The notes under the pieces are model-generated. The model worked only from the letters and a program-made list of their open reading frames with translations, ran no database searches and had not been told where the DNA came from. From positions 124,001 to 188,000 of the forward strand of contig JAEUIC010000020.1 in the NCBI GenBank assembly GCA_016795285.1: a stretch of DNA of 64,000 bases, in the 5' to 3' direction. Below are positions 18,489-27,332 of this stretch, piece after piece. This stretch comes from Planctomycetota bacterium. GTDB taxonomy: Bacteria > Planctomycetota > B15-G4 > SIAN01. Both the position numbers and the translations under genes were made by a program. Every line of letters begins with the position of its first letter. Within the stretch, counting starts at the first letter, position 1.

Positions 18489-20720
18489 TCACGGCCGCGC
18501 GACGACGCGCAGCCCCGCCTCCTCGTCGATCACGACGCAGCGGTCGAGCTCGACCTCGGTGAAGCGCTGCGTCCGCGTGCCGCCGGGCCAGGTCACCTCG
18601 AGCGCCACGAGGCGGGTCGCGCGGCCGAGCCCGAGCTCGGACTGCAGGCTGTTGCCGCCGAAGCTCGAGTTGGCGCCGACGAAGGCGACCACCTGGCGCG
18701 TCGCGCCGCCCTCCTCGATCGTCGCGGCGACGCGCGCGCCGACTCCGAAGCGGTTCGACTGCCGTCCGACCAGGCGCACGGTGAGCCAGTGGCGGCCGTG
18801 GCCGGGATTGCGGTAGAGCGCGTCGGAGAAGGCGTCGTCGACGAACGCGCCGCCGATCTGCACGTGGAGGTCCTGGTCGCCGTCGCCGTCGAGGTCGCCG
18901 AAGGAGACGCCGTGCCCCTTCTGCAGGTGGCCGGTGCCGGTGGTCGTCGTCACGTCCTGGAAGCGCTCGCCGCGGTCGTTGCGCAGCATCACGTTGGGCC
19001 AGAGCGACGCGAAGTCGGGGTCGCCCGTGGCGAGGTAGAGGTCCGGGAAGCCGTCCTCGTCGATGTCGCCGAAGTTGCAGCCCATCGGGAAGACGGTGCG
19101 ATCGAGGCCGACGGCGCGCGTCACGTCGGAGAAGCGGCCGGGGTCGTTGCGATAGAGGCGCATCGTGTTGAAGCCGGTCGCGCCGTTCTTGTAGTAGCCG
19201 AAGATCGTGGTCGGCCGCTCGCGCTGCTCGTAGCAGGTCGAGTAGAGGTCGAGGTCGCCGTCGTTGTCGTAGTCGAAGAACCAGCAGCCGAAGCTGTCGA
19301 GCGGCTCCTCGACGCCGAGGTCGAGCGCCACGTCGGTGAAGCGGCCGTCACCCTCGTTGTGGTAGAGGCGGTTCGGGCCGCCGAGGTTCGAGACGTAGAG
19401 GTCGGGCAACCCGTCGCCGTCGTAGTCGCCGAAGGCGGCCCCCTTGCAGAAGCGGCCGTTCTCGACGCCCGCCACCGCCGTGATGTCCTCGAAGGTGGCG
19501 TCGCCGCGGTTGCGGAACAGGTGCGAGCGGAACTCGTCGGTCGCCGTGGCCTCCTTGCCCTCGTAGCCGAGGAAGAGGTCCAAGTCGCCGTCGAGGTCGA
19601 TGTCGGCGCTGACCGCGACCTGGCTCGGCGCGAGGATCTCGAGGCCCGCCTCGAGCGTGCGGTCGACGAAGGTGCCGTCCTCCTGCTGGATCAGCAGCGA
19701 GTTCGGGAAGCGGCCTTCGAGCCCGAGCCACGCGCCGCGCTGCACCAGCAGGTCGAGGCGGCCATCGTCGTTCGCGTCGAAGTGGTGGAGGTTGAGCCCG
19801 CCGAGCTGGCCGGCGAGGCCGACCTTCTCGGCGACGTCGCGGAAGGTGCCGTCCTCCTGCTGGCGCATCATCCGCAGCGGCTGGCGCGCGTCCATCGACG
19901 ACGTGACGAGGTCCAAGCGGCCGTCGCCGTCGAAGTCGTCCATGCAGGAGCCGCCGGCGCGCGTGAACGCGGCCAAGCCGAGCTCGCGCGCCTCGTCGCG
20001 CATGCGCGGCAGCTCGAACTCGGAGTCGAAGGCGTGGGCCGGGATCCGCCACTGCTTCGGCACGCCGTCCGGCCAGCTGCCGAGCGTCATGTGCGCCACG
20101 TTCAGCAGCCACATCGCGGCGTAGTCGCTGCCGTCCGCGTAGAGGACGCGCTCGAGCAGGCGCACCGCCTCGCGGCTCCCCTTCGCCTCGGCGTGGATCC
20201 CGCCGCCGGCGATCGGCAGCAGGCAGCTGTCGGCGTTGTGGTTCGCGCGGCAGTTGCGCCGCTCGCCGAAGCGCAGCCACGCGAGGGCGCTGCGCCGCCA
20301 CGCGTTCACCGTCGCCTTCGGATCGCGCTGCGCGATGGCGAGGTCGAGCGCGCGCTGCAACTGCTCGATCGCGCGCTCCACCTCGCCCTCCTTCAGCAGC
20401 GCCTCCGAGAGGTTGACGCGCGCCATGTACTGCTGCGCCGGTGGCGCGTTGCGCGGCAGCGCGGCGAGCTGCTTCTCGCGCACCTCGACCTCGCGGCGGC
20501 CGAGGAAGGCGACCGTCGTCGCCTCCACCTCGTCGGCGAGCTTGCGCAGCAGCACCGACTTGCGATCCATCGGCAGCGTCGCGGGGGTCGGCGGCGCGGC
20601 GTCGTGGCAGCAGTCGTCGCCGTCGGCTGCCGCGGGCGCAGGGGCGGCCGGCGCAGCGGGCGGCTCCTGCCAGCAGGGCAGCGGGGCGAACGAGACGGCG
20701 ATCAGCGCGTGGGGGATCAT
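18489..20720 (-). CDS. secreted FG-GAP/VCBS repeat protein with ASPIC/UnbV C-terminus (paralogue 5)
   Basis: 743 residues. The start ATG 20720 gives a signal-like N-terminus ('MIPHALIAVSFAPLP'); an in-frame start further up (20825) would add an arginine-rich segment and was rejected. After an Ala/Pro-rich spacer comes 'GDDCCHDAAP' and 'LPMDRKSVLLRKLADE', the same module as in paralogue 1. Then come the 'GERRNCRANHNADSC' plus 'LLPIAGGGIHA' segment, the calcium-loop propeller and an ASPIC/UnbV domain. Its propeller resembles that of paralogue 4 most, with a 'YYKNGATGFNTMRLYRND' insert matched by 'WYRNGTTGFDSQRFFRND' there. Confidence 0.83.
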   Translation of the reverse strand: MIPHALIAVSFAPLPCWQEPPAAPAAPAPAAADGDDCCHDAAPPTPATLPMDRKSVLLRKLADEVEATTVAFLGRREVEVREKQLAALPRNAPPAQQYMARVNLSEALLKEGEVERAIEQLQRALDLAIAQRDPKATVNAWRRSALAWLRFGERRNCRANHNADSCLLPIAGGGIHAEAKGSREAVRLLERVLYADGSDYAAMWLLNVAHMTLGSWPDGVPKQWRIPAHAFDSEFELPRMRDEARELGLAAFTRAGGSCMDDFDGDGRLDLVTSSMDARQPLRMMRQQEDGTFRDVAEKVGLAGQLGGLNLHHFDANDDGRLDLLVQRGAWLGLEGRFPNSLLIQQEDGTFVDRTLEAGLEILAPSQVAVSADIDLDGDLDLFLGYEGKEATATDEFRSHLFRNRGDATFEDITAVAGVENGRFCKGAAFGDYDGDGLPDLYVSNLGGPNRLYHNEGDGRFTDVALDLGVEEPLDSFGCWFFDYDNDGDLDLYSTCYEQRERPTTIFGYYKNGATGFNTMRLYRNDPGRFSDVTRAVGLDRTVFPMGCNFGDIDEDGFPDLYLATGDPDFASLWPNVMLRNDRGERFQDVTTTTGTGHLQKGHGVSFGDLDGDGDQDLHVQIGGAFVDDAFSDALYRNPGHGRHWLTVRLVGRQSNRFGVGARVAATIEEGGATRQVVAFVGANSSFGGNSLQSELGLGRATRLVALEVTWPGGTRTQRFTEVELDRCVVIDEEAGLRVVARP

Positions 20721-20927
20721 CGCGGTGCGGCTCCAGGACGCGCGCCGTCGCAGCGCGCGTCCCGTTCCATTCGCACTTCCCGTTCCAGCTCGGGAGCGCC
20801 GAATCGCCGGGGCGGAGCGGAACAATCGACTCGTCGGGCGGTCGCGCGGGGCCGCCGCGTCCCGTCGGCGCGAGCGCGCTGGGACGCCGGGGCACGCTCG
20901 TCGAGCAGGCGCGCCGGCGAAGGGCTC

Positions 20928-22424
20928 TCAGCGCGCCAGCAGTTGCGCGAGCGTCTCGGGCGAGTTCGCGACGCGCAGCGCCAGCAGTCCCGCCGCCTTC
21001 GTCACCCACGCCATGTTCCACGGCTCGAGCTCGGTCGTGTTCGCCGGCGTGTCGCCCGTCTCATGGTAGACGCGCGAGTAGTCGATGCGGATCTTCTGCG
21101 CGTCGCCCTTCCAGCCGCGCGAGCGGAAGCCCGGCGTCGCGGCCGGCTCCTCGGCGCTGCCGAACGCCGCCGAGAAGATGGTGAGCGCCGGCAGGTCGCT
21201 CGCGCCGCCGCCGCGCTGCCAGCCCGGCGCGAAGACGTAGCTGTCGGTGCCGCCGAGCGCCGCGTTGCTGGTGCACTCGCTCCAGAACCCCTCGTCGCCG
21301 AGGTACTCCTCGCCGAGCGCGAGGCCGTGGCGGATCAGCGGCGCGTTCAACGCGAGGTTGTCGGGCTCGAAGTAGATGCAGTCGCGCTCGGCGCCGGTGC
21401 CCGCCTGGTCGAAGTTGATGATCGCGGCGTGGCGCTTCGCGCTGCCGTCCGCCTCGATGCGCTGGCGCCACGCGCCGCTCGAGTGGATCTCGGCGCCCCA
21501 GATCACGAAGCGCAGCGTGACCGGCAGCGCGAGCCCCTCGTCGCGCGCGAGCTGCGCGAAGACCGCGGCGAGCTCGTGGACGACGGCGTCGCCCGACGCG
21601 TTGTCGTCGGCGCCCGGCCCGCCCGAGTCGGAGTCGCCGTGCGCGCAGAAGAGGAGGAGCGGCGCGTCGGGAGTCGCGCTCGGCAGGTCGGCGAAGACGG
21701 TGCGCGGGGAGGCCTGTTGATCGAAGACCGACGCGGCGATCGAGAGGCGCGGCGAGCCGCCCGCGAGCCGCTCGCGCAACCACCGCGTTTCGCGCTTCGA
21801 GACGGTGAGCACGGTGCCCTGGAAGCCGCGCGGCTGCGAGGCGATCGGTGTCGAGGTGTCGAGGCGCGCCTCGCAGGCGGCCAGCACGACGCGCGGCGGC
21901 GCCTTCGCCGGCCATGGCGCGCCGCGCAGCGCGCGCAGGTCGAGCAGCAGCGCGTAGTCGCTGCCGGGCGGCGCCGCCGCGGCATCGGCCAGCAGCGGCA
22001 GCTCGCACGTGGGGATGGCGGCGGTGCGCAGCGCCAGCATCCCGTCGACGAGCGCGAGCGACTCCTCGCCGACCGCCACCTTGGCGTCGAGCGACAGCGT
22101 CTGGAAGGCGCGCAGCGGCGGGTCGACGACGCTCTGCGGCGCGAGGCCGGCCGCCGCGAAGCGCTGCTCGTGGTCCTTCGCCGCCGCCTCGCCCGACGGC
22201 GTGCCGCCCATCCGCGGCCCGAGCGCGACGAGCTCGCGCACCGTCCTCAGGAGGCGCTCGGTGTCGACCGCCGCGGCGAAGCTCTCCTCGAGCGCGGCGT
22301 CGCGTCGCTGCCGCGACGGCTCGCCTGGCCCGCCTGGCGCGCCCGCGAACGCGAGCGCCGCGAGAACGAGCGAGACGAGCGCAGGCAGCGTGGCCACGAG
22401 GCCGTGGCGAGGAGGGAGCCGCAC
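20928..22424 (-). CDS. M28-family-like secreted zinc peptidase, one metal ligand replaced
   Basis: 498 residues with a long N-terminal export signal (about 1-28). The M28 core starts near residue 250 with 'CAHGDSDSGGPGADDNASG', giving the first metal His and the bridging Asp. 'IWGAEIHSSG' follows where active members have an EE pair; here it is Glu-Ile, so the general-base Glu is kept and the usual metal-ligand Glu is missing. 'NFDQAG' and 'YHETGDTPANT' give the later Asp and His positions. By family it would be an aminopeptidase or carboxypeptidase outside the cytoplasm; given the substitution it may bind one metal only or be inactive. Confidence 0.75.
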   Translation of the reverse strand: MRLPPRHGLVATLPALVSLVLAALAFAGAPGGPGEPSRQRRDAALEESFAAAVDTERLLRTVRELVALGPRMGGTPSGEAAAKDHEQRFAAAGLAPQSVVDPPLRAFQTLSLDAKVAVGEESLALVDGMLALRTAAIPTCELPLLADAAAAPPGSDYALLLDLRALRGAPWPAKAPPRVVLAACEARLDTSTPIASQPRGFQGTVLTVSKRETRWLRERLAGGSPRLSIAASVFDQQASPRTVFADLPSATPDAPLLLFCAHGDSDSGGPGADDNASGDAVVHELAAVFAQLARDEGLALPVTLRFVIWGAEIHSSGAWRQRIEADGSAKRHAAIINFDQAGTGAERDCIYFEPDNLALNAPLIRHGLALGEEYLGDEGFWSECTSNAALGGTDSYVFAPGWQRGGGASDLPALTIFSAAFGSAEEPAATPGFRSRGWKGDAQKIRIDYSRVYHETGDTPANTTELEPWNMAWVTKAAGLLALRVANSPETLAQLLAR

Positions 22425-22540
22425 GAGACTCTCCGCGACGAGGAACGAAGGACGAGCGGCGGACGATACGACGCGCGCTCGCGGCCGTTTCCTTGACTCC
22501 CTGCGCGTGAACCCCTAATCCCGCGCCCGGTCGCCGTCGG

Positions 22541-22936
22541 TCGAGCCGGAAAGGTGGTCGCTGGCGAGGAGGCGTGTTTCGATCTTCGCTGGAGGAAAGT
22601 CCGGGCTCCGCAGGGCAGGGTGGCGGGCAACGCCCGCCGGCCGCAAGGCCAGGGATAGCGCAACAGAAAGCAGACCGCCGTGCCGCGGCAACGCGGTGCG
22701 GTAAGGGTGAAACGGTGAGGTAAGAGCTCACCAGCAGGCGGGGCAACTCGTCTGGCTCGGCAAGCCCCACCCGGAGAAAGACCAAATAGGGGAGGAGGAC
22801 GCGGCCCGCGTCGTCAGCACTCCCGGGTAGGTCGTTCGAGGTCGCCGGCGACGGCGATCCCAGAGGAATGATCACCACGCCTGCGTGTCGGCCGGCTCGT
22901 CCGGTCGGCATGGCGGGCGAACAGAACCCGGCTTAA
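22541..22936 (+). ncRNA. rnpB: RNase P RNA, bacterial class A
   Basis: The conserved core is present in order: GAGGAAAGTCCGGGCTCC near 22,612, 'AGGGCAGGGTG', 'CAACAGAAAGCAGACCGCCG', 'GGTAAGGGTGAAACGGTGAGG', 'TAAGAGCTCACC', 'CCACCCGGAG', 'CCAAATAGGGG' and the 3' 'ACAGAACCCGGCTTA'. The terminal P1 helix forms between GAGCCGG at the 5' end and CCGGCTT at the 3' end, which sets the limits to within a few bases. It is the catalytic RNA that matures tRNA 5' ends. Confidence 0.95.
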
Positions 22937-23041
22937 TGAACGCTCGGCCGGCGGCGGCCACTTCGGAGCGTTCCGGGTGCAGCGGGGGCGCGCGCGGCGT
23001 GGCGCGCTCCCAACGACCCTTGGCACCGTGAAGGGCGATCG

Positions 23042-25216
23042 ATGGGCGCGCTGCTGCTGTCGCTGCTGGGGTGGCTCGCGACGTTCGCGAGCGAAGGGGA
23101 GATGGAGCGGCTGCGCCAGGCGCTGGCCGCCAAGGAGGGCGACGTCGCGACGTTGCAGCAGGCGCTCGATGGCGCCGCTGCCGCCGCGCTGCCCGAGGCG
23201 CTGCCGCTGCTCTTCGAGGCGCTCGATCGGTGCGGCGAGCAGCTCGGCAAGAGCGAGGTCGAGGCGGCGCGCGCGCGCGCGGCGTTCGAGGCGGCGCAGA
23301 AGGGCGATGCCGCGGCCGCCGAGGCGAAGAAGGGCGAGGTCGAGGGGGCCGTGCGTTCCGGCACCGTGCAGCAGCAGCGGCTCGATGCCGTGGCGCGCGC
23401 GATCCCGTCGCTGCTCGACGCGCTGGTCGCGGCCAATCGCGGCGCCGCCGTGCCGCTGATGACGAACGCGTACGAGGCGTCGAGCCGCCGCCTCGGCGAG
23501 CTCGAGCGGGAGGACGAGCAGCAGAAGGGGAAGCTCGCGCAGCTCTCCTCGCGCCTCTACTCGCTCGAGCAGGAGAAGGGCGACGCGGCGGAGATCGAGA
23601 AGCTCGCCAGCGAGAAGGCGGAGCTGCAGACCAAGGTGCAGCGCACGCTGCTGCAGCTCGAGCAGCTGAAGGGCGCGCGCCGGGCGCTGGTCGAGGCGAC
23701 CGGCAAGCTGCTGCGCAGCGCGAAGGGGGCCGAGGTCGACGCCGCCCTGAAGCAGCTCGAGCGGCGCGTCGACGGCAAGGCGGCGCCGGCCGAGCGAGCG
23801 CTGTGGGTCGATCTCTACGCGCGGCTCGGTCGCGAGGAGGTGCCGGGCGAGCTGCTCGGCGTCGCGCTCGAGATGGCGCGCGCGCTGAAGAAGGGCGACG
23901 CCGACCTCGCCAAGCTGCGCGAGAACTACGAGAAGAACAAGGAGCAGTACTTCAAGGCGACCGAGCAGGGACAGAAGACCGGCACCATCAGCGTCGCGGT
24001 GAAGAACGCCTTCGAGGCCGCGCAGAAGGCGGTCGTCGACGCGACGGCGGCGGCGCTCGCGCTCGAGCGGCTGCGCGCCGCCTGCGCGCTCGCGGTCGGG
24101 CCGGCGGTGGCGTCGCTGCCCGAGGGGGCGAAGCGCGACAAGGGGGTGGCGGCGCTGCTCACGGCCGCGCGCGGCGAGCGCGACCTCGAGACGCGCGTCT
24201 TCGTGCTGGAGGGGTGCGGCGCGGTCGACCTGCCGAGCGTGCGCGAGGCGCTGCGCAAGCTCCTGCTCGACGACCACGACGTGAAGGCGCGCCTCGCCGC
24301 CCTGCTGGCGCTGGTGGAACTGCGCGACGGCGCGGCGATCGAGGTGGCGCGCTCGCGGCTGCTCGCCCACGAGAACTGGCGGGTGCGCTCGGCGGCGGTG
24401 GCGGCGCTCGCGCGCGTGCCGGAGAAGGAGTCGATCGAGCCGCTGATCCGCGCGCTCGAGGTCGAGCAGGGGCGGGTGCGCGAGGACATCACCGACGCGC
24501 TGCAGCTGCTGACCGGCGAGTCGTTCGCGATGAGCGCGGCGGTCTGGAAGCAGTGGTGGGAGGCGAACGGCGCCACCTTCGTGCTGGCCGATGCGGCGAA
24601 GCGCAAGCCGCGCCGCGTCGCCGCGTGGGAAGGGCAGGGCGAAGGGAAGGTCTCCTTCTACGGGATCACATCGGTCTCGAAGCGCGTCTGCTTCGTGCTC
24701 GACGTGAGCTTGAGCATGCGCGAGCCGATCAGCGCCAAGAGCGAGCGCACCAAGTTCGACGTGGCGAAGGAGCAGCTGAAGCAGGCGATCGCCGGCCTCT
24801 CCGACGGCGACCAGTTCGCCGTGGTGCTCTTCGCCGGCTCGGCGACGCGCTGGTCGAACAAGATGACGACGGTCACCACGGCGGTGAAGCAGAAGGCGAC
24901 CGAGTGGGTCGACTCGAAGATCGAGCTCGACCAGGGCACCAACATCCACGCCGGCCTGCGCGAGGCGTTCACCATCGCCGGCATGGGGGCGCGCGACGCC
25001 GCCTACGACTCGGCGATCGACACGCTCTTCTTCCTCTCCGACGGCGATGCGACGGTCGGCGAGATCCAGGATCCGCTCGAGATCCGCCGCCTCGTGCGCG
25101 AGTGGAACAAGCTGTCGCGCATCCGCATCCACGCCATCGGCGTCGGCGAGGCGCCGAACATCGCGCTGCTCTACGGCCTCGCGGAGGACTCGGGCGGCCA
25201 GTTCCAGAAGCGCTAG
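23042..25216 (+). CDS. coiled-coil/HEAT-repeat protein with von Willebrand A domain
   Basis: 724 residues with a hydrophobic N-terminus ('MGALLLSLLGWLATFAS') acting as signal or anchor. Long coiled-coil segments fill about 20-330. A HEAT-like region at about 380-490 follows ('VKARLAALLALVELRDG', 'WRVRSAAVAALARVPEK'). The C-terminal von Willebrand A domain starts near 540 and has the metal-ion-dependent adhesion motif 'DVSLSM' (DxSxS), with the later 'TNIHAG' and 'SDGDAT' elements also kept. Such proteins are common in Planctomycetota, usually as secreted or periplasmic assembly factors; no specific role can be given. The next gene starts 9 bases after it. Confidence 0.8.
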   Translation: MGALLLSLLGWLATFASEGEMERLRQALAAKEGDVATLQQALDGAAAAALPEALPLLFEALDRCGEQLGKSEVEAARARAAFEAAQKGDAAAAEAKKGEVEGAVRSGTVQQQRLDAVARAIPSLLDALVAANRGAAVPLMTNAYEASSRRLGELEREDEQQKGKLAQLSSRLYSLEQEKGDAAEIEKLASEKAELQTKVQRTLLQLEQLKGARRALVEATGKLLRSAKGAEVDAALKQLERRVDGKAAPAERALWVDLYARLGREEVPGELLGVALEMARALKKGDADLAKLRENYEKNKEQYFKATEQGQKTGTISVAVKNAFEAAQKAVVDATAAALALERLRAACALAVGPAVASLPEGAKRDKGVAALLTAARGERDLETRVFVLEGCGAVDLPSVREALRKLLLDDHDVKARLAALLALVELRDGAAIEVARSRLLAHENWRVRSAAVAALARVPEKESIEPLIRALEVEQGRVREDITDALQLLTGESFAMSAAVWKQWWEANGATFVLADAAKRKPRRVAAWEGQGEGKVSFYGITSVSKRVCFVLDVSLSMREPISAKSERTKFDVAKEQLKQAIAGLSDGDQFAVVLFAGSATRWSNKMTTVTTAVKQKATEWVDSKIELDQGTNIHAGLREAFTIAGMGARDAAYDSAIDTLFFLSDGDATVGEIQDPLEIRRLVREWNKLSRIRIHAIGVGEAPNIALLYGLAEDSGGQFQKR

Positions 25217-25225
25217 GAGCGGCCG

Positions 25226-26866
25226 ATGCGCGGGTGGACGCTGGCGTGGATGGTCGGTCCGCTCGTGTTGGCGAGCGGCTGCCGCGGCAGCGGAACGCCG
25301 CCGCGCTCCCTCGGTCCGGCGCCGCGCTTCGCGGTCGGCTTCTGCAGTCGACTCGCGTTCGACGCCTCGCGCTCCTATCGCACGGCGTTCGATGACGGCG
25401 CGACCTACGGCGCGGCCGGTGCGCCGCGGCCGATCGTCGTCAACCTCTGGTACCCGGCGCAGCCCGGCGGCGCATCGATGGCCCGTGCGGGCTACCTGCC
25501 GACCGGCGACGACCCGGCGACGGCGCCGCTGCTCGAGGCGCTCGTTCGCTACGAGCGCGACGTGATCGGCGAGGAGCTGTTCGACGCGCCCGAGGCGAAG
25601 CTCTCCGCCGAGCAGCGCGCGCAGTTCGACGCCTACCTCGCCGCGCCGACCGGCTGCGTGCGCGACGCCGTGCCGGCGAGCGGCCGCTTCCCCTTGCTCC
25701 TCTACCACTCCGGCGCCGGCTCCTCGTGCGAGGACGACGCGGAGCGGTGCGAGGAGTTCGCGAGCCGCGGCTACGTCGTGGCGTCCTCGCTCTTCCTCGA
25801 TGGCGACGGCGAGTCGTTCGGCATCGATGGCGGCGTCGACAGCGTGCGCGACCTCGGCTTCCTCGTCGCCGCGGCGCGTGCCCACCCCTTCGTCGCGCGC
25901 GGCCGCGTCGGCGCGTGGGGCCACAGCGCCGGCGCGCAGGCGCTGCTGCGCTTCGCCGCCACTCCGCCCGCCGCGCACGCGGCATCGGAGAGCGCCGCTG
26001 CCGATCTCGACGCGCTGGCGCTGCTCGACACGACGCAGGACTACCAGAGCCTCGCCGACCCGCGCTGGAGCTTCGTCGCGCCGGTGCTGGCCGCCGTCGA
26101 CGAGGTCGACGAGACGCTCCTCTTCGCGGCGAACCCCCACGCCTTCTTCGCGGTCGGCGATGCGTTGCCGCGCGCCGAGCGCCGCTACCTCACCCTGCCC
26201 GACGTCGACCACAACGAGTTCATCGCGCAGGGGGTGACGCGCGCGCGCCTCGCCGCACAGCGCGACCCCGGGAGCGAGGAGGGGCAGCGGGCGGCGCACG
26301 CAGCCGCGATGGAGCGCGCGCTCACCGACGCGCTGCTCGCCTTCTTCGCCGAGCAGCTGCAGGGCGACGCCGCCGCGGGCACCGCGCTCGTCGCGCTCGA
26401 GGAGAACGCGCTCGCTGGCCCGGCGCCGCGCCTCGAGCGGATGGAGCGGGGCGCGACGGCGCCACCGCCTTGGTCGCCAGCGAGCGGCCGCGCCCCTTCG
26501 CCGCGCCAGCTGCGCCCCGCGCTCGACGCGCTCGACGCGCTCGGCGCGCCCGCGCTGATCGCCGCGCTCGAGGAGCGCCGCGCGGGCGAGCCGGAGAATC
26601 CGGTCTTCGCCACGCCGTGGTTCGCCTACGCGTTGCTCTTCGAGCTGGTCGTGCGCGATCGCGTCGACGACGCCCGCGCGCTGCTCGCGTGGTACCGAGG
26701 GCTCCACGGCGAGCGGCCGGTCGACTTCCTCGCGTCGCAGCTCGCGCTGTCGGAGCAGCTCGGCTGGGCGAGCTACGTCCCGCTCGCACGCAAGGTCGGC
26801 CGCGCGCTCGCGCCCGAGCGGCCCGAGTGGGGCGCGGCGGACGAAGCCACCGGCGACGGGGGCTGA
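25226..26866 (+). CDS. alpha/beta-hydrolase lipoprotein (PAF-acetylhydrolase-like)
   Basis: 546 residues. The N-terminus ends in a lipobox, 'LVLASGC', with Cys at about residue 19, so it is probably a lipoprotein. The hydrolase part has 'VVNLWYPA', 'FPLLLYHSGAGSSCEDD' (oxyanion region), the nucleophile elbow GHSAG at about residue 232, and a late 'PDVDHNEF' with a candidate catalytic His. This pattern is that of platelet-activating-factor acetylhydrolase/dienelactone-hydrolase-like esterases. The C-terminal 150 residues are helical and of unknown role. It follows the vWA gene closely. Confidence 0.72.
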   Translation: MRGWTLAWMVGPLVLASGCRGSGTPPRSLGPAPRFAVGFCSRLAFDASRSYRTAFDDGATYGAAGAPRPIVVNLWYPAQPGGASMARAGYLPTGDDPATAPLLEALVRYERDVIGEELFDAPEAKLSAEQRAQFDAYLAAPTGCVRDAVPASGRFPLLLYHSGAGSSCEDDAERCEEFASRGYVVASSLFLDGDGESFGIDGGVDSVRDLGFLVAAARAHPFVARGRVGAWGHSAGAQALLRFAATPPAAHAASESAAADLDALALLDTTQDYQSLADPRWSFVAPVLAAVDEVDETLLFAANPHAFFAVGDALPRAERRYLTLPDVDHNEFIAQGVTRARLAAQRDPGSEEGQRAAHAAAMERALTDALLAFFAEQLQGDAAAGTALVALEENALAGPAPRLERMERGATAPPPWSPASGRAPSPRQLRPALDALDALGAPALIAALEERRAGEPENPVFATPWFAYALLFELVVRDRVDDARALLAWYRGLHGERPVDFLASQLALSEQLGWASYVPLARKVGRALAPERPEWGAADEATGDGG

Positions 26867-26894
26867 CCCGCGGCGGCGGCGCGCGTTGCAACGC

Positions 26895-27332
26895 TCACGC
26901 CGGCGGCGCGTGCTTCCTGCGCTCGAGCCAGCTCTGCAGGATCAGCCGCGCGGCGGTGCTGTCGATGCGCCCCTTCCGCTGCGCGTGCTTCTGGCCGGCG
27001 TCCTTCAGCAGCGCGTGGGCCGCCTTGGTCGAGAGGCGCTCGTCGACCTCGTCGACGTCGAGGTGGAGCCGCTCGCGCAGCACGGCGGCGAAGAGCTTCA
27101 CCTCCTGCGCCGCGCGCCCCTCGTTGCCGTCGAGCTGGAGCGGGATGCCGATCACGATGCCGACGATCTCCTCCTCGGCGACCACGCGCGCGAGCGCCTT
27201 CAGGTCGGCCTCGAGGGTCGTGCTCTGCAGCATCGGCAACGGCTGCGTGGTGAGCCCGAGGCCGTCGCAGCGGGCGAGCCCGATGCGCTTCCGGCCGTAG
27301 TCGATGGCGAGGCGGCGGCCGGGCGCGCTCAT
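26895..27332 (-). CDS. ruvX: putative pre-16S rRNA nuclease (YqgF/RuvX)
   Basis: 145 residues, the normal length for the family. The RNase-H-fold motifs are present: 'LAIDYGRKRIGLA' (catalytic Asp near 10), 'VIGIPLQLDG', 'DERLSTKAA' and 'GRIDSTAARLILQSWL' (last catalytic Asp). In bacteria the family trims the 5' end of 16S rRNA precursors; the older name is Holliday-junction resolvase-like. Its ATG overlaps the stop of the upstream glycosyltransferase-like gene (ATGA), so the two are coupled. Confidence 0.9.
   Translation of the reverse strand: MSAPGRRLAIDYGRKRIGLARCDGLGLTTQPLPMLQSTTLEADLKALARVVAEEEIVGIVIGIPLQLDGNEGRAAQEVKLFAAVLRERLHLDVDEVDERLSTKAAHALLKDAGQKHAQRKGRIDSTAARLILQSWLERRKHAPPA

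Noticed and set aside
18210..22496. Plus-strand open frame of about 1,400 codons
   Set aside because: It is antisense to paralogues 4 and 5 and to the M28-like gene; composition is repetitive and without family features.
22814..26707. Minus-strand open frame of about 1,300 codons
   Set aside because: It is the antisense of the vWA and hydrolase genes and runs into the RNase P RNA.
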